Shown: positions 1 to 9,033, counted from the stretch's first letter. The stretch: 51,824 nucleotides of DNA from Gammaproteobacteria bacterium (GCA_020850735.1 JADZEE010000156.1:1-51824); one strand, 5' to 3'. Made by a program: numbers and translations. Notes: a model not told the origin generated them from the letters alone.

Positions 1-638
1 ACCTGCCGGCGTTCAAGCGCGTGCGTCGTTTCCCGACCAACCAGCGCTTCGAGCCGGTCATCGCGGGGTCGACGTTCTTCCTCACCGATGCCTGGATGAC
101 GGGCGATCCGACCCTGACCTGGGGCAACTTCAAGCTGGTGAGCAAGGGCCCGATGCTGGCCTGTGTGCACCGCGCCTGGAACGGCGACAAGAACGACAAC
201 TGGGCTCACCAGCTGTGCGGTGGCAAGAACGGCAAGAAGTTCTTCCGCCTGCCGATGGAACTGGTGCCGGAGGCGTTCGTGGTGGAGCTGGAGCCGACCG
301 GTTACCCGCGTTCGCCGTACAGCAAGAAGCGGATCTGGTTCGATGCCCGTACCCTCACGCCGATGGTCATGAACAGCTTCGACCGGCGCAATCAGGTGTG
401 GAAGCAATGGGAAGGCAGCTTCGACACTTACGAGAAGAACGGGCACCGTTTCGACGGTGGCATGAAGGACGCGTACTGGTCCTGGACGCACGTGCATTCG
501 CACGACATCCAGAGCGATCGCATTTCGCGCTTGGAGCAGGTGCGCGAAATCGCCGGTGGTTATCAGACCAAGGTCAACGATCCCGGCGCTTACGAGGCGT
601 ACTGCACACAAGCCGCAATCCGCCGTCTCGGTACCTGA
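1..638 (+). CDS. DUF1329 family protein, C-terminal part (5' end outside window)
   Basis: The reading frame is open from base 3 to the stop at 636-638, so about 211 C-terminal residues of a roughly 460-residue protein are present. It matches the C-terminal half of the complete DUF1329 protein encoded at 25233-26612 throughout: shared segments include KRVRRFPTNQRFEP, PYSKKR-WFDARTL and AAIRR at the end. DUF1329 proteins are exported, have a LolA/LolB-like lipid-binding fold and usually sit beside DUF1302 outer-membrane proteins. A role in handling a hydrophobic substrate in the periplasm is inferred. The signal peptide is not visible because the start lies upstream. The next gene begins 139 bp later, after a strong hairpin, so co-transcription with the carboxylase genes is uncertain. 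Confidence 0.85.
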   Translation, partial: LPAFKRVRRFPTNQRFEPVIAGSTFFLTDAWMTGDPTLTWGNFKLVSKGPMLACVHRAWNGDKNDNWAHQLCGGKNGKKFFRLPMELVPEAFVVELEPTGYPRSPYSKKRIWFDARTLTPMVMNSFDRRNQVWKQWEGSFDTYEKNGHRFDGGMKDAYWSWTHVHSHDIQSDRISRLEQVREIAGGYQTKVNDPGAYEAYCTQAAIRRLGT

Positions 639-661
639 CGCTCTCCTGACGGACCGACATG

Positions 662-698
662 CTCCCCGGGTGCCCGCGAAAGCGGGTACGACGGGGAG
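662..698 (+). terminator. Long GC-rich hairpin with GAAA tetraloop between DUF1329 and carboxylase genes
   Basis: Outer stem CTCCCCG (662-668) pairs with CGGGGAG (692-698). Inner stem GTGCCCGC (670-677) pairs with GCGGGTAC (682-689) with one G-U pair, capped by GAAA (678-681). No T-run follows, so this is not a canonical intrinsic terminator. It could be a Rho-assisted terminator, an mRNA 3'-end stabiliser or a leader structure of the downstream transcript. Confidence 0.5.
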
Positions 699-721
699 GG
701 TACGGCCGAGCTTCAGATAAC

Positions 722-743
722 AGCTTATATAAAACAATAAGTT
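722..743 (+). promoter_or_regulatory. AT-rich promoter-like segment with short inverted repeat upstream of carboxylase module 1
   Basis: In otherwise GC-rich DNA this stretch holds TATATAAA (726-733) and the inverted repeat CTTAT (724-728) / ATAAG (737-741) with an 8-nt spacer. It lies 35 nt before the start codon at 778. The TATAAA-like element could be a -10 box, but I see no convincing -35, so an activator may be needed. The assignment is by position and composition only. Confidence 0.35.
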
Positions 744-777
744 ACGGACCCGGACTGTACTGGGAGGTGAACGCGAC

Positions 778-2709
778 ATGGCACTGCTGGTCAACATCGA
801 CAACGGCGGCACCTTCACCGACATCTGCGTCAGTGATGGCACACGCCTGTTTCACGCCAAGTCAACGACGACACCGCACGATCTGACGCAATGCTTCATC
901 GACGTGTTGCGCCGGGCCGCCCGTGACGTCTACGGCGACGAGGATCTGGCGCAGATCATCCGCGATACCGACTACCTGCGATACTCGACGACCTCCGCCA
1001 CCAACGCCATCGTCGAGCGCAAGGGCACGCCGGTGGCGCTCCTGGTCGAACGCGGCGAGGAGGACAGCGTCTACGGCGCCGTCGCCGCGCTCGGCGACGA
1101 CACGCTGTGGCGGGCGATGGTCCCGGAACGGCCGGTATCGCTCGCCGTGGCGACCGACGGCTCACTGGACGAGCCCGAGCTCACCCGCGCGATCAACCAG
1201 CTGCTGTCCGTCGGCGTCCAGCGCCTGGTGGTCGCGCTGCGCACGCCGGCCGCCGAGAACGCCGTCAAGGACGTGCTGCTGGAGCGCTATCCGCGCCATC
1301 TGCTCGGCGCGATCCCGTTTCTCGTCTCGCACGAGCTGGTGGACGATCCGGACGATGCGCGCCGCACCATAACGGCCGTGGTCAACTCCTACCTGCATCC
1401 GGGCATGGAACATTTCCTCTACGGCGCCGAGAACATCTGCAAGCAGAACCACCTGCGCCGGCCCTTGCTGATCTTCCGCAACGACGGCGACTCGGCGCGG
1501 GTCGCCAAGACCACGGCGCTGAAAACCTGGGGCTCGGGTCCGCGCGGCGGACTCGAGGGCGCGATCGCTTACGCGCGCCTGTATGGCGCCGACACCCTGA
1601 TCGCCATGGACATCGGCGGCACGACCACAGACTTGTCGGTCGTGTGCGATCGGCGCGCGACGCTGCTGCCCTATGGCGACGTCGGTTCGATGGTGACTTC
1701 CTTTCCGCTGCCCGATCTGCACAGCTTCGGCCTCGGCGGCAGCTCGGTCATCCAGGTCCTCGACGGCCGCATCGTCATCGGTCCCGACAGCGTCGGTGCG
1801 GCGCCCGGACCGGCGTGCTTCGGCCGCGGCGGCAGCTCGGCGACGCTGACCGACGCCCTGCTGCTCGCCGGTGTTATCGATCCAAAGCAGTACCTCGGTG
1901 GCGAGCTCGCGCTCGATGCGGCACGTGCCGAGCAGGCGATCGACACGCACGTCGGCAAGCCGCTCGGACTCGACACCGGTCAGGCCGTCGGCGTGACCAT
2001 CGACGCGTTTGCCGCCCAGGTCGGCGCGCGCCTCGTCGCGGCACTGAAGGCGGCGGGGCGCGCGCCGCAGGATGCGGTTCTGCTCGCCTTCGGCGGCGGC
2101 GGGCCCATGATCGTCTCGGCCATCGCCGAGGCGGCCGGCATCCGGCGTGTCATCGTGCCGCATCTGGCCGAGGTGTTCAGCGCCTTCGGTATCGGCTTCA
2201 GCAACATTGCCCACGTCTACCAGGTCGTGCTGCACGGCGACGGCGTCGACACCGATGCGTTGCGCGCGGACCTCGAAAGCAGCGCCCGGCGCGACATGTA
2301 CGGTGAAGGTGTGGACCCGGAGCAGTGCAGCTACGATTTTTCGCTGTGGTCGGTGGTCGACGGCCGCGTCCGTGAACAGCCGCTTGCCGCCGGCGCCGAC
2401 GTCAAGGTGAACGGTGCCGGCACACGCCTCACGCTGAATGCGCTCTACCGCCTGCCGAGCTTCGCACTCACCGCTGACGACGGCGCCAGCACCGGTGCGG
2501 CGTCCGCGACGGGCACGACCGCGATCCGTCTCGAGGACGGCAGGCCGGTCGAAGTCGCCGTATACAGCGACGCCGCGCTCGAGCCGGGGCGGGAAATCGC
2601 GGGCCCTGCCCTGCTGCGCGGGCCCTACCTCACCTGTCTCATCCGTAAGGACTGGAAGCTCAGGGTCACCGCGAACGGCGACCTGTCGCTGGAGGGCATG
2701 CCGTCATGA
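778..2709 (+). CDS. HyuA/oxoprolinase-family subunit, ApcA-like (ketone carboxylase module 1)
   Basis: The product is 643 residues of the hydantoinase A/oxoprolinase (ASKHA ATPase) family. The N-terminal phosphate loop is DNGGTFTD (residues 8-15), the second phosphate motif is DIGGTTTD (about 278-285) and the adenosine motif is FGGGGP (about 436-441). In this family ATP is used to activate a carbonyl, enol or bicarbonate. The gene order (70-kDa-type HyuA, 15-kDa Cys protein, HyuA, HyuB, 30-kDa protein) is that of acetophenone carboxylase apcABCDE, so an alpha-type subunit of a related ATP-dependent carboxylase is likely. The start has a strong ribosome site (GGGAGGTGA). The stop overlaps the next gene by 4 bp (ATGA). 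The substrate is not readable from sequence; a hydantoinase or oxoprolinase is less likely because of the small zinc subunit. Confidence 0.85.
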   Translation: MALLVNIDNGGTFTDICVSDGTRLFHAKSTTTPHDLTQCFIDVLRRAARDVYGDEDLAQIIRDTDYLRYSTTSATNAIVERKGTPVALLVERGEEDSVYGAVAALGDDTLWRAMVPERPVSLAVATDGSLDEPELTRAINQLLSVGVQRLVVALRTPAAENAVKDVLLERYPRHLLGAIPFLVSHELVDDPDDARRTITAVVNSYLHPGMEHFLYGAENICKQNHLRRPLLIFRNDGDSARVAKTTALKTWGSGPRGGLEGAIAYARLYGADTLIAMDIGGTTTDLSVVCDRRATLLPYGDVGSMVTSFPLPDLHSFGLGGSSVIQVLDGRIVIGPDSVGAAPGPACFGRGGSSATLTDALLLAGVIDPKQYLGGELALDAARAEQAIDTHVGKPLGLDTGQAVGVTIDAFAAQVGARLVAALKAAGRAPQDAVLLAFGGGGPMIVSAIAEAAGIRRVIVPHLAEVFSAFGIGFSNIAHVYQVVLHGDGVDTDALRADLESSARRDMYGEGVDPEQCSYDFSLWSVVDGRVREQPLAAGADVKVNGAGTRLTLNALYRLPSFALTADDGASTGAASATGTTAIRLEDGRPVEVAVYSDAALEPGREIAGPALLRGPYLTCLIRKDWKLRVTANGDLSLEGMPS

Positions 2710-3074
2710 GCGAACGCGTCTGCATCACCGAGTACCTCGAGATCGACATCGGCACCGAACGCTGGCACTGCCGCAAGTGCGGCCACGACATCGGCCCGGC
2801 CCGCGCACCTTACAAGGAAGGGCTGCTGGTCTACGACCGCGATCCCCGCGAGATCCATCATCCCATCATCGACGAGACCTACCCCTTCACGTACGCGCCG
2901 GATCCGAAGTGGTGTCGCATCGTGGAGTTCTACTGCCCGTCGTGCGGGACCATGATCGAGAACGAGTACGTGCCGCCCGGGCTGCCGCTCACCAACGACA
3001 TCGAGCTCGACATCGACAAGCTCAAGGCACGCTTCGGCAAGCAGAACAGGGAGGCCGGCCATGCGGCGGGTTAG
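2706..3074 (+). CDS. Small zinc-binding carboxylase subunit (acetone carboxylase gamma / ApcB-like)
   Basis: This 122-residue protein belongs to the acetone carboxylase gamma family. Two CxxC knuckles are visible, C22/C25 (CRKC) and C77/C80 (CPSC), which in the family bind zinc. The highly conserved middle includes YKEGLLVYDRDPREIHHP. In acetone and acetophenone carboxylases this subunit is part of the core complex. Its presence is what separates these clusters from plain hydantoinases. It overlaps the upstream gene by 4 bp and the downstream gene by 14 bp, so the three are surely translated from one message. A paralogue lies at 33052-33471. Confidence 0.88.
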   Translation: MSERVCITEYLEIDIGTERWHCRKCGHDIGPARAPYKEGLLVYDRDPREIHHPIIDETYPFTYAPDPKWCRIVEFYCPSCGTMIENEYVPPGLPLTNDIELDIDKLKARFGKQNREAGHAAG

Positions 3075-5184
3075 CGTAGACATCGGCGGTACGTTCACCG
3101 ACTGTTTTCTCGCCTTCGACGGTCGCAACGTCGAGGCGAAATCGCTGACGACCCATCACAACCTGGCCTCCGGATTCATGGAAGCCCTGAAACGTGCCTG
3201 CGAGGAGCTCGGCAAGGACGTCGGCGAGGTGCTCTCGAGCATCGACGCGGTCCGCTATGCGACGACGCTGGGCACCAACGCCCTCATCGAACGCAAAGGT
3301 CCGCGCGTGGGCGTCATCACGACCGCCGGCTACGAGTCGTCGGTGCCGCTGATGCGCGCGCGCGGCTACGGCGACGGCCTGCCCGGCGCCCAGCAGGTCG
3401 ATCTGCCCGGCGCGGACCGTCCCAGGCCGCTGGTGCCGATGCGTATGATCGTCGGCATCCAGGAGCGCATCGACTACAAGGGCGAGGCGATGCTCGTCAT
3501 CGACGAAACGGATGTCCGCACGCAGGTGCGGCGCCTGGTCGATCAGGGTGCGCAGGCCTTCGTCGTCGCGCTGGTGAACTCGGTCGTCAACCCGGCGCAC
3601 GAGAAACAGGTCGAGCGCATCATCCTGTCGGAGTACCCCACCCACGTCCTCGGCGCCATTCCGATCGTGCTTTCGCACCGCGTCGCCGGGCGCAAGGCGG
3701 AGTACGCGCGCACCATGTCCGCGGTGCTCGACGCGTTTCTGCACGACCAGATGTACCACGGCATGTCCTCGCTCGAGATCGCGCTGCGCAAGGGCGGGTA
3801 CCGCCGGCCGATGCTGCTGGTGCACAACACCTCGGGCATGGCGCAGATGAACTCCACACACGCGCTGCAGACCATCCATTCCGGTCCCATCGCCGGGCTC
3901 GAGGCGACCAATTACCTGTCGCGAACGTGGAAGGAGCCGAATCTCATCGCCACCGACATGGGTGGCACGAGCTTCGACATCGGCCTGGTCACGGCGGACG
4001 GGGTGAAGTTCTACGACTTCAACCCGGTCATCGATCGCTGGCTGGTCTCGACGCCGATGACCTATTTGCACACCCTGGGCGCCGGCGGCGGCTCCATCGC
4101 CCGCTACGACCAGCTCTGGAACGCCATCGAGGTCGGACCCGAAAGCGCGGGCTCCGATCCCGGGCCGGCCTGCTACGGCCGCGGCGGCAGGCTGCCGACC
4201 ACGACCGACGCCAACCTCGTGCTCGGTTATCTGGACGTGGACAACTACGCGGGCGGCACCATCAAGATCAACCGGCGCCGCGCCGAGCGCGCCATCGAGG
4301 AGCAGATCTGCAAGCCCACGGGCATGTCGCTCATCGACGCCGCCAAGGCGATCAAGCGCAAGGTCGACGCCAACATGGCTTCGGCGATATTCAAGGAGGT
4401 CGCCGTCAAGGGCTACAACCCGAAGCAGTTCACGCTGCTGTCCTACGGTGGCGGCGGGCCGCTGCACGCCTGCGGCTACGCGTCCAAGATCGGCATCACG
4501 CGGATCCTCATCCCGCCGTTCAGCTCGGTGTTCTCGGCGCTCGGCGCCAGCAACATGAACCAGCTCCACATCCATGAGAAGTCGCTGTACCTGATGCTCT
4601 ACGACGCCAACGCGCGGACCATGCTCGAGGACTTCAGTGTGTTCAACGCGACCGTGGAAGAGCTGGAGGGACGGGGCCGCGAAGATCTGCTGCGCCAGGG
4701 CGTCGATCCGGGCGCGATCAGGACGCGGGTCGAGCTCGACATGCGCTACGGCAACCAGCTCGCCCAGATCGGCGTGGCCAGCCCCACCGACCGGCTCGAG
4801 TCGATGTCGGACGTCATTGCGCTGCTGGACAAGTTCAGCAGCAACTACGCGCACCGTTTCGGTGAGGGCAGCCAGGCGCCCGAGGCGGGCGTGCGGATCA
4901 ACGTGGTCCGGGTCGTCTCCTACGTCGAGCACGAGCATCTGGACATGCCGCCGAGCTTCGTGCCCGACGCCACGGTGCCCAGGGCGCGCGCCACGCGCGA
5001 ATGCCATTTCACCGAGCTCGACGCGCCGGTGATGGCACGGGTCTACGATCACGACGCAGTGGGCGAGGGCATGCAGGTCGATGGCCCCGCCCTCATCGAG
5101 ACGCCGCGCACGACCTACCTGGTGGAGCCGGGCTGGCGTCTGACCATGGGCCGGATGGGTTCGGCGTGGCTGGAAAAGGTCTGA
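3061..5184 (+). CDS. HyuA/oxoprolinase-family subunit, second HyuA-type protein of module 1 (ApcC-like)
   Basis: The 707-residue product carries the full HyuA set: DIGGTFTD at residues 7-14, DMGGTSFD near residue 300 and YGGGGPLHA near residue 463. It is longer than the 643-residue subunit two genes upstream and is only distantly similar to it, as expected for the two different HyuA-type subunits of Apc-type enzymes. It should supply an ATP-binding site of the carboxylase core. The start at 3061 has an AGGGAGG ribosome site and lies inside the end of the small zinc subunit gene. The HyuB-type gene follows after 13 nt. The closest relative in the window is the product of 33468-35603. The exact substrate and which HyuA subunit is catalytic are unknown. 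Confidence 0.86.
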   Translation: MRRVSVDIGGTFTDCFLAFDGRNVEAKSLTTHHNLASGFMEALKRACEELGKDVGEVLSSIDAVRYATTLGTNALIERKGPRVGVITTAGYESSVPLMRARGYGDGLPGAQQVDLPGADRPRPLVPMRMIVGIQERIDYKGEAMLVIDETDVRTQVRRLVDQGAQAFVVALVNSVVNPAHEKQVERIILSEYPTHVLGAIPIVLSHRVAGRKAEYARTMSAVLDAFLHDQMYHGMSSLEIALRKGGYRRPMLLVHNTSGMAQMNSTHALQTIHSGPIAGLEATNYLSRTWKEPNLIATDMGGTSFDIGLVTADGVKFYDFNPVIDRWLVSTPMTYLHTLGAGGGSIARYDQLWNAIEVGPESAGSDPGPACYGRGGRLPTTTDANLVLGYLDVDNYAGGTIKINRRRAERAIEEQICKPTGMSLIDAAKAIKRKVDANMASAIFKEVAVKGYNPKQFTLLSYGGGGPLHACGYASKIGITRILIPPFSSVFSALGASNMNQLHIHEKSLYLMLYDANARTMLEDFSVFNATVEELEGRGREDLLRQGVDPGAIRTRVELDMRYGNQLAQIGVASPTDRLESMSDVIALLDKFSSNYAHRFGEGSQAPEAGVRINVVRVVSYVEHEHLDMPPSFVPDATVPRARATRECHFTELDAPVMARVYDHDAVGEGMQVDGPALIETPRTTYLVEPGWRLTMGRMGSAWLEKV

Positions 5185-5197
5185 GGGAGGAGCAGTC

Positions 5198-7480
5198 ATG
5201 GGTGGTGAACAGGAAAAAGCTCTGATCGAGAAGTTTCTCGAGGAGAACGTGCTCTTCCTCGGGCCCGATCCCGAGATCATGGAAAATCATGCCTGTGCCG
5301 CGGTATCGGCGCGCGAAACCGAGTCGATGGAGAAATTCGCCGATCCGGATCTCGTCAACCTCGTCCGCCACAAGCTGCAGACGGCGTGCAACGAGTCCTT
5401 CGACATGGTCGAGCAGATGGGTGCCGCGCCGGGCGCGAAATGGGGCGATCTCATCTCCGGCGTCTGGACCTCCCAGGGCGATCTGGCGATGGCGAGCATG
5501 GGCGGCGTGCTCATCTTCTCCATCGTCACCGCACCGCCGGTGAAGTTCATCCTCAAGTACTGGAAGGACGATCCGACCGTCGGGCTGCGCGACGGCGACA
5601 TCTTCATGCACAACGATGCGCGCTACGGCAACATTCACAACACCGACCAGAGCCTCATCATCCCCGTCTTCCACAAAGGCGAGCTCGTGTGCTTCACCGG
5701 CGCGATCGTGCACGAAGGGGAAAACGGCGCCATCGAGCCGGGTGGCATGCCGTCGGCCGCCGAATCGCCGTACGATGAGGGCCTGAAGATGTCGCCGATC
5801 AAGGTCGGCGAGAACTACAAGTTCAAACGCGACATCATGACCTTTCTGCAGAACTCGGTGCGTGAACCCAAGCTGCAGCTCGAGGGCATGAAGTCCAAGT
5901 TCTACGCCGCCATGCGCATGAAAGCCCGGGTGGAGGACGCGATCGCCGAGTACGGCGTCGAGGCGGTGTTCTCGACCCTGCGCCGTACCCTGCTCGACAC
6001 CGAGCAGGAGGTCCGCCGGCGTTTGCTCACCTGGCCGGATGGCAAGGTGCGAACCAACATCTTCGCCGACGGCACGCTGCGCGAGAACTGCCTCATCCGC
6101 ATCCGCTGCGAGATGGAAAAGCGCGACGACGAGCTGATCATCGATTTCCGCGGCTCCTCGCCGGAATTTCTCAACCGTCCGAACAACACGGTGCTGAACT
6201 CGCTCAAGGGCATGCTGGCGCAGGAATTCCTGAGCTTCGTGTGGCCCGATCTGCCGCGCAACCAGGCCGTGTTCGCGCCCATGTCCGTGCTCACCGACCG
6301 GCGTTCGACTCTGCACTGCTCGCCGGACGCCCCGAACGCGCAGAGCATGATGACCTTCTTCCCGGGCTTCACCGCCATCCAGATCGGTATACCCAAGTTC
6401 ATCTACAGCACCTATACGCACTTCCCCAAGGAACGCAGCACGGACATCATCGCCGGCTGGTACAACATGATCGTCACTTTCATCTACGGTGGCGTGAACC
6501 AGTATGGGGAGCTGGTCGGCAACGTCTGTGCGGACCTGAACGGCATGGGCGGCGCGGCGCGCTGGAACCGTGACGGCGAGCACTCGATCGCGCCGATTTT
6601 CGCGCCCATGGCCGACATCGGCGAGCAGGAGCTCATCGAGGAGGAGGTGCCGCTGATGAAGATCGTTCCGCACAAGGTGATGCGGGACAACCAGGGCTTC
6701 GGCAAGTACCGCGGCGGGCACGGTTACCAGCAGATCGCGACCATGAAGGACTCGTCGATGTGGGGGTACATGTGTTGCAGCATCGGCTCGAAGGTCCCGA
6801 CCACACACGGAATTTTCGGTGGTTACGGCTCGCGCACCTACCCATTGTGCAAGGTCAAGGGCGTGAACGTGTTCGAGGTGATGAAGGACCGGCGCGAGCT
6901 CCTGCGCTACACGGTCGAGGACATCATGAACGATCGCCCGTTCGAGGGCGCGACCTATTCCACCCATCACATGGGCCTGCAACTCGAGTTCGCCAAGCCG
7001 GGCGAGCTCTACATGATCACGCAGGGAACGGGCGGAGGTTACGGTGACGTGCTCGACCGCGATCCGGAGATGGTCGCCTGCGACTATCGTGACGGTTTGA
7101 TCTCCATGCGCACGGTGCAGCAGATCTACCACGTCGTGCTCGACGAGGAGACCGCCGCGGTCGACGTCGAGGCGACCGGCAAGGCACGCGACGCCGAGCG
7201 CGAGATGCGTAAGGCACGCGCCAAGCCCTACAAGGAGTTCGTCAAACAGTGGACGACGGCCGCGCCGCCGGCACACCTGCCGTTTTACGGTTCCTGGGAC
7301 GACCGCAGTCTGATCTACCGCGGTTCGATCAGCGACACCTGCCCGGCCGACGATATCCAGCCGGTGATGATGCCCAATCCCAAGGACGTACGCATTGCCC
7401 AGCTCGAGTCCGAGCTCAAGGCGCTGACCGGCAACGACCAGTCGACCGCGAAGTTCCAGGCGATGAAGGGACAGAAGTAG
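5198..7480 (+). CDS. HyuB/oxoprolinase-family subunit of carboxylase module 1 (ApcD-like)
   Basis: This 760-residue protein is of the hydantoinase B family. Typical landmarks are PGAKWGDL near residue 80, HNDARYGNIHNTDQS near residue 140, EGENGAIEPGGMP near residue 175 and FGKYRGGHGY near residue 500. In Apc- and acetone-carboxylase-type enzymes the HyuB-like subunit is the large core subunit that completes the active site. The start is supported by GAGGGAGGAG just upstream and a 13-nt gap from the preceding gene. The paralogue at 35676-37958 shares all landmarks. Length fits the roughly 85-kDa class. Confidence 0.87.
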   Translation: MGGEQEKALIEKFLEENVLFLGPDPEIMENHACAAVSARETESMEKFADPDLVNLVRHKLQTACNESFDMVEQMGAAPGAKWGDLISGVWTSQGDLAMASMGGVLIFSIVTAPPVKFILKYWKDDPTVGLRDGDIFMHNDARYGNIHNTDQSLIIPVFHKGELVCFTGAIVHEGENGAIEPGGMPSAAESPYDEGLKMSPIKVGENYKFKRDIMTFLQNSVREPKLQLEGMKSKFYAAMRMKARVEDAIAEYGVEAVFSTLRRTLLDTEQEVRRRLLTWPDGKVRTNIFADGTLRENCLIRIRCEMEKRDDELIIDFRGSSPEFLNRPNNTVLNSLKGMLAQEFLSFVWPDLPRNQAVFAPMSVLTDRRSTLHCSPDAPNAQSMMTFFPGFTAIQIGIPKFIYSTYTHFPKERSTDIIAGWYNMIVTFIYGGVNQYGELVGNVCADLNGMGGAARWNRDGEHSIAPIFAPMADIGEQELIEEEVPLMKIVPHKVMRDNQGFGKYRGGHGYQQIATMKDSSMWGYMCCSIGSKVPTTHGIFGGYGSRTYPLCKVKGVNVFEVMKDRRELLRYTVEDIMNDRPFEGATYSTHHMGLQLEFAKPGELYMITQGTGGGYGDVLDRDPEMVACDYRDGLISMRTVQQIYHVVLDEETAAVDVEATGKARDAEREMRKARAKPYKEFVKQWTTAAPPAHLPFYGSWDDRSLIYRGSISDTCPADDIQPVMMPNPKDVRIAQLESELKALTGNDQSTAKFQAMKGQK

Positions 7481-7492
7481 GCTGAGCGCGCC

Positions 7493-7524
7493 ACCGGGCG
7501 GCGAGGTAGAATTGCCGCCCCGGT
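7493..7524 (+). promoter_or_regulatory. Hairpin containing a TAGAAT -10-like box before the ApcE-like gene
   Basis: ACCGGGCGGC (7493-7502) can pair with GCCGCCCCGGT (7514-7524), with one bulged G. The loop contains TAGAAT (7507-7512), a good -10-like hexamer 31 nt before the start codon at 7543. The element could be a processing or partial termination structure within the module 1 transcript, or a separate weak promoter for the last gene. No clear -35 is seen. Confidence 0.3.
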
Positions 7525-7542
7525 TCGGGAGGAGAGGTGGCG

Positions 7543-8364
7543 ATGGCCGAGGGAGTGCTTGCCAGCTGGAAAGCCGCCGGGCGCGATGCGCTCAGGTGGA
7601 TCGAGCTCGATGAGTACGCGCGGCGCGTATTTGCGGGCGCGCCGTCGAACTGGTTCGAGGATCCGGTGCGTTATGCGGCGACGCTCGCTCAGGCCCACCA
7701 GGTCGTACCGAGCGACGTGCTGTCGGTCGACGCGCTCGGTGCTTTTCTGCACGCAGGTTGCGCCAGCGACGTGCCCGCGGCCGAGGCCGTCCAGGCGCTG
7801 CTCGACGCGCCCGTACCGCTCGCTTTCCTGCGCGAGGTCGTCGACGCCCTGGCGCACCGTTACGCCGGTCGTATCGATCTGGTCCTGCGCCTGCGTGCGC
7901 CGTCGGATCTTCTGCGTCTGGCTGGCGGTGAGCCGGATTTCGATACTATGGACGAAGTGAGCGTGGCGCTTGCCAACTTCGTGCGCGGCTTCGCCGGCAA
8001 GCCCTTTGCCGGCGTACTCGTGACCGCCGACAGCGATACCGTGCCATCGACCGACGAGCTGGAGGCACTCGATCCCCTGCTCGGCGCGGTGCGCCACTAC
8101 GGCTGGCTGACGGCGCTGTCGCTCGATCGCTACACGACCGCTCAGATCCCGCCGATCGACTCCTTCGATCTGCTGCTCCTGCCCGAATCGACGGCTGCGG
8201 TGGCAGCGGGCGCGGCCGCCCGCAACGCGGGCGGCGGCCTGCCACAGGCGTTCTGGCTCGAGGGCCAGGCGCCGGGCACCGGCCCGGGCCTGCTCTACGG
8301 TCGTATACCGGCGCAGGCGCGACCCGAGGAGGTGGTCGCGCGGCTGCGCAGCCTCGGTGCGTAG
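7543..8364 (+). CDS. ApcE-like fifth subunit of carboxylase module 1 (unknown function)
   Basis: This gene encodes a soluble protein of about 273 residues with no signal peptide or membrane segment. I do not recognise a catalytic motif. Its position directly behind the HyuB gene, its strand and its size match ApcE, the separately purified fifth subunit that acetophenone carboxylase needs for activity, so an accessory carboxylase role is inferred from context. The ATG at 7543 is preferred over the GTG at 7537 because it is better spaced from the GGGAGGAGAGG ribosome site. The second carboxylase module has no counterpart. It converges with tetR, with a small hairpin between the stop codons. Confidence 0.65.
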   Translation: MAEGVLASWKAAGRDALRWIELDEYARRVFAGAPSNWFEDPVRYAATLAQAHQVVPSDVLSVDALGAFLHAGCASDVPAAEAVQALLDAPVPLAFLREVVDALAHRYAGRIDLVLRLRAPSDLLRLAGGEPDFDTMDEVSVALANFVRGFAGKPFAGVLVTADSDTVPSTDELEALDPLLGAVRHYGWLTALSLDRYTTAQIPPIDSFDLLLLPESTAAVAAGAAARNAGGGLPQAFWLEGQAPGTGPGLLYGRIPAQARPEEVVARLRSLGA

Positions 8365-8379
8365 CGGCCGCGGCGCCGA

Positions 8380-8402
8380 CCACGCGCTCATTCGGAGCGT
8401 GG
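8380..8402. terminator. Short hairpin between convergent genes
   Basis: CCACGC (8380-8385) pairs with GCGTGG (8397-8402) in the 42-bp gap between the stops of the ApcE-like gene and tetR. It is placed to serve both strands. No clear T-run is present, so strength is doubtful. Confidence 0.35.
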
Positions 8403-8406
8403 CGTT

Positions 8407-9033
8407 TCAGCCGCTCTTGTGCAGCAGGCCGTGCAGCAGGAGCTTGGCGAGCTCGCCGAAGGCTTCCGGCATGCTCATGTTGGTGTTGGCGTAGAAATCG
8501 GGTTCGCGCAAACGGGCCATGCTCGCGAACATGATCTCGGCGACCAGATGCGCGTGCACGCCGCGGAAGCGGCCGGCATCGATACCCGCCTGAACCAGGT
8601 TGCGCAAGCCGTCCACGCGCAGGCGGATGTGTGTCTGCCAGAGTTTGCGGCTAGGCGCCCACTTGTCGATGTCCGAGATGACGATGGGGGACAGCCGCTG
8701 CGCCGCGCGCGCACCGACCTGGAGGTACTCGAAGATCTGCCGGCCGGGATCGCCGATGCCGACAATGGCGTCCCTGCCCTGTTGGCGGAGTTGCTCGAAG
8801 AACCGGTCGAGCACCAGCAGGACCAGTTCCTGTTTGCCCGGCGCGAGTTCGTACAGTGTCCGCCGCGAGCAGCGCAGGCGGGCCGCCATGTCACCGACGG
8901 TGATGCGCGAGAAACCCTCGGCGAGCATCATTTCCTCGAGGGCGTCGAGCAACTCTGCGGCACGATTCGCGGCCCGTCCGTTGCCGTTGCCCGCAGCGGT
9001 TACCGTCGGGGGAGCATTCACATCGACGTGCAT
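8407..9033 (-). CDS. TetR/AcrR family transcriptional regulator
   Basis: The 208-residue product has an N-terminal TetR DNA-binding domain. The helix-turn-helix spans about residues 43-67 (ITVGDMAARLRCSRRTLYEL), followed by a helical ligand-binding domain. The first 20 residues are a low-complexity Ala/Asn/Gly tail. The gene is transcribed away from the oxidoreductase at 9373. A 26-bp three-half-site element begins 4 bp upstream of its start codon (9037-9062), so autoregulation is likely. The same element occurs upstream of the oxidoreductase, the RND permease and the DUF1302 genes, making this the probable local repressor. The ligand is unknown; a pathway substrate or CoA ester would be typical. 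Confidence 0.9.
   Translation of the reverse strand: MHVDVNAPPTVTAAGNGNGRAANRAAELLDALEEMMLAEGFSRITVGDMAARLRCSRRTLYELAPGKQELVLLVLDRFFEQLRQQGRDAIVGIGDPGRQIFEYLQVGARAAQRLSPIVISDIDKWAPSRKLWQTHIRLRVDGLRNLVQAGIDAGRFRGVHAHLVAEIMFASMARLREPDFYANTNMSMPEAFGELAKLLLHGLLHKSG

Noticed and set aside
778..7480. Annotation as N-methylhydantoinase or 5-oxoprolinase
   Set aside because: The zinc-type small subunit and two different HyuA proteins per module match carboxylases of the Apc type better; the generic family name alone would mislead.
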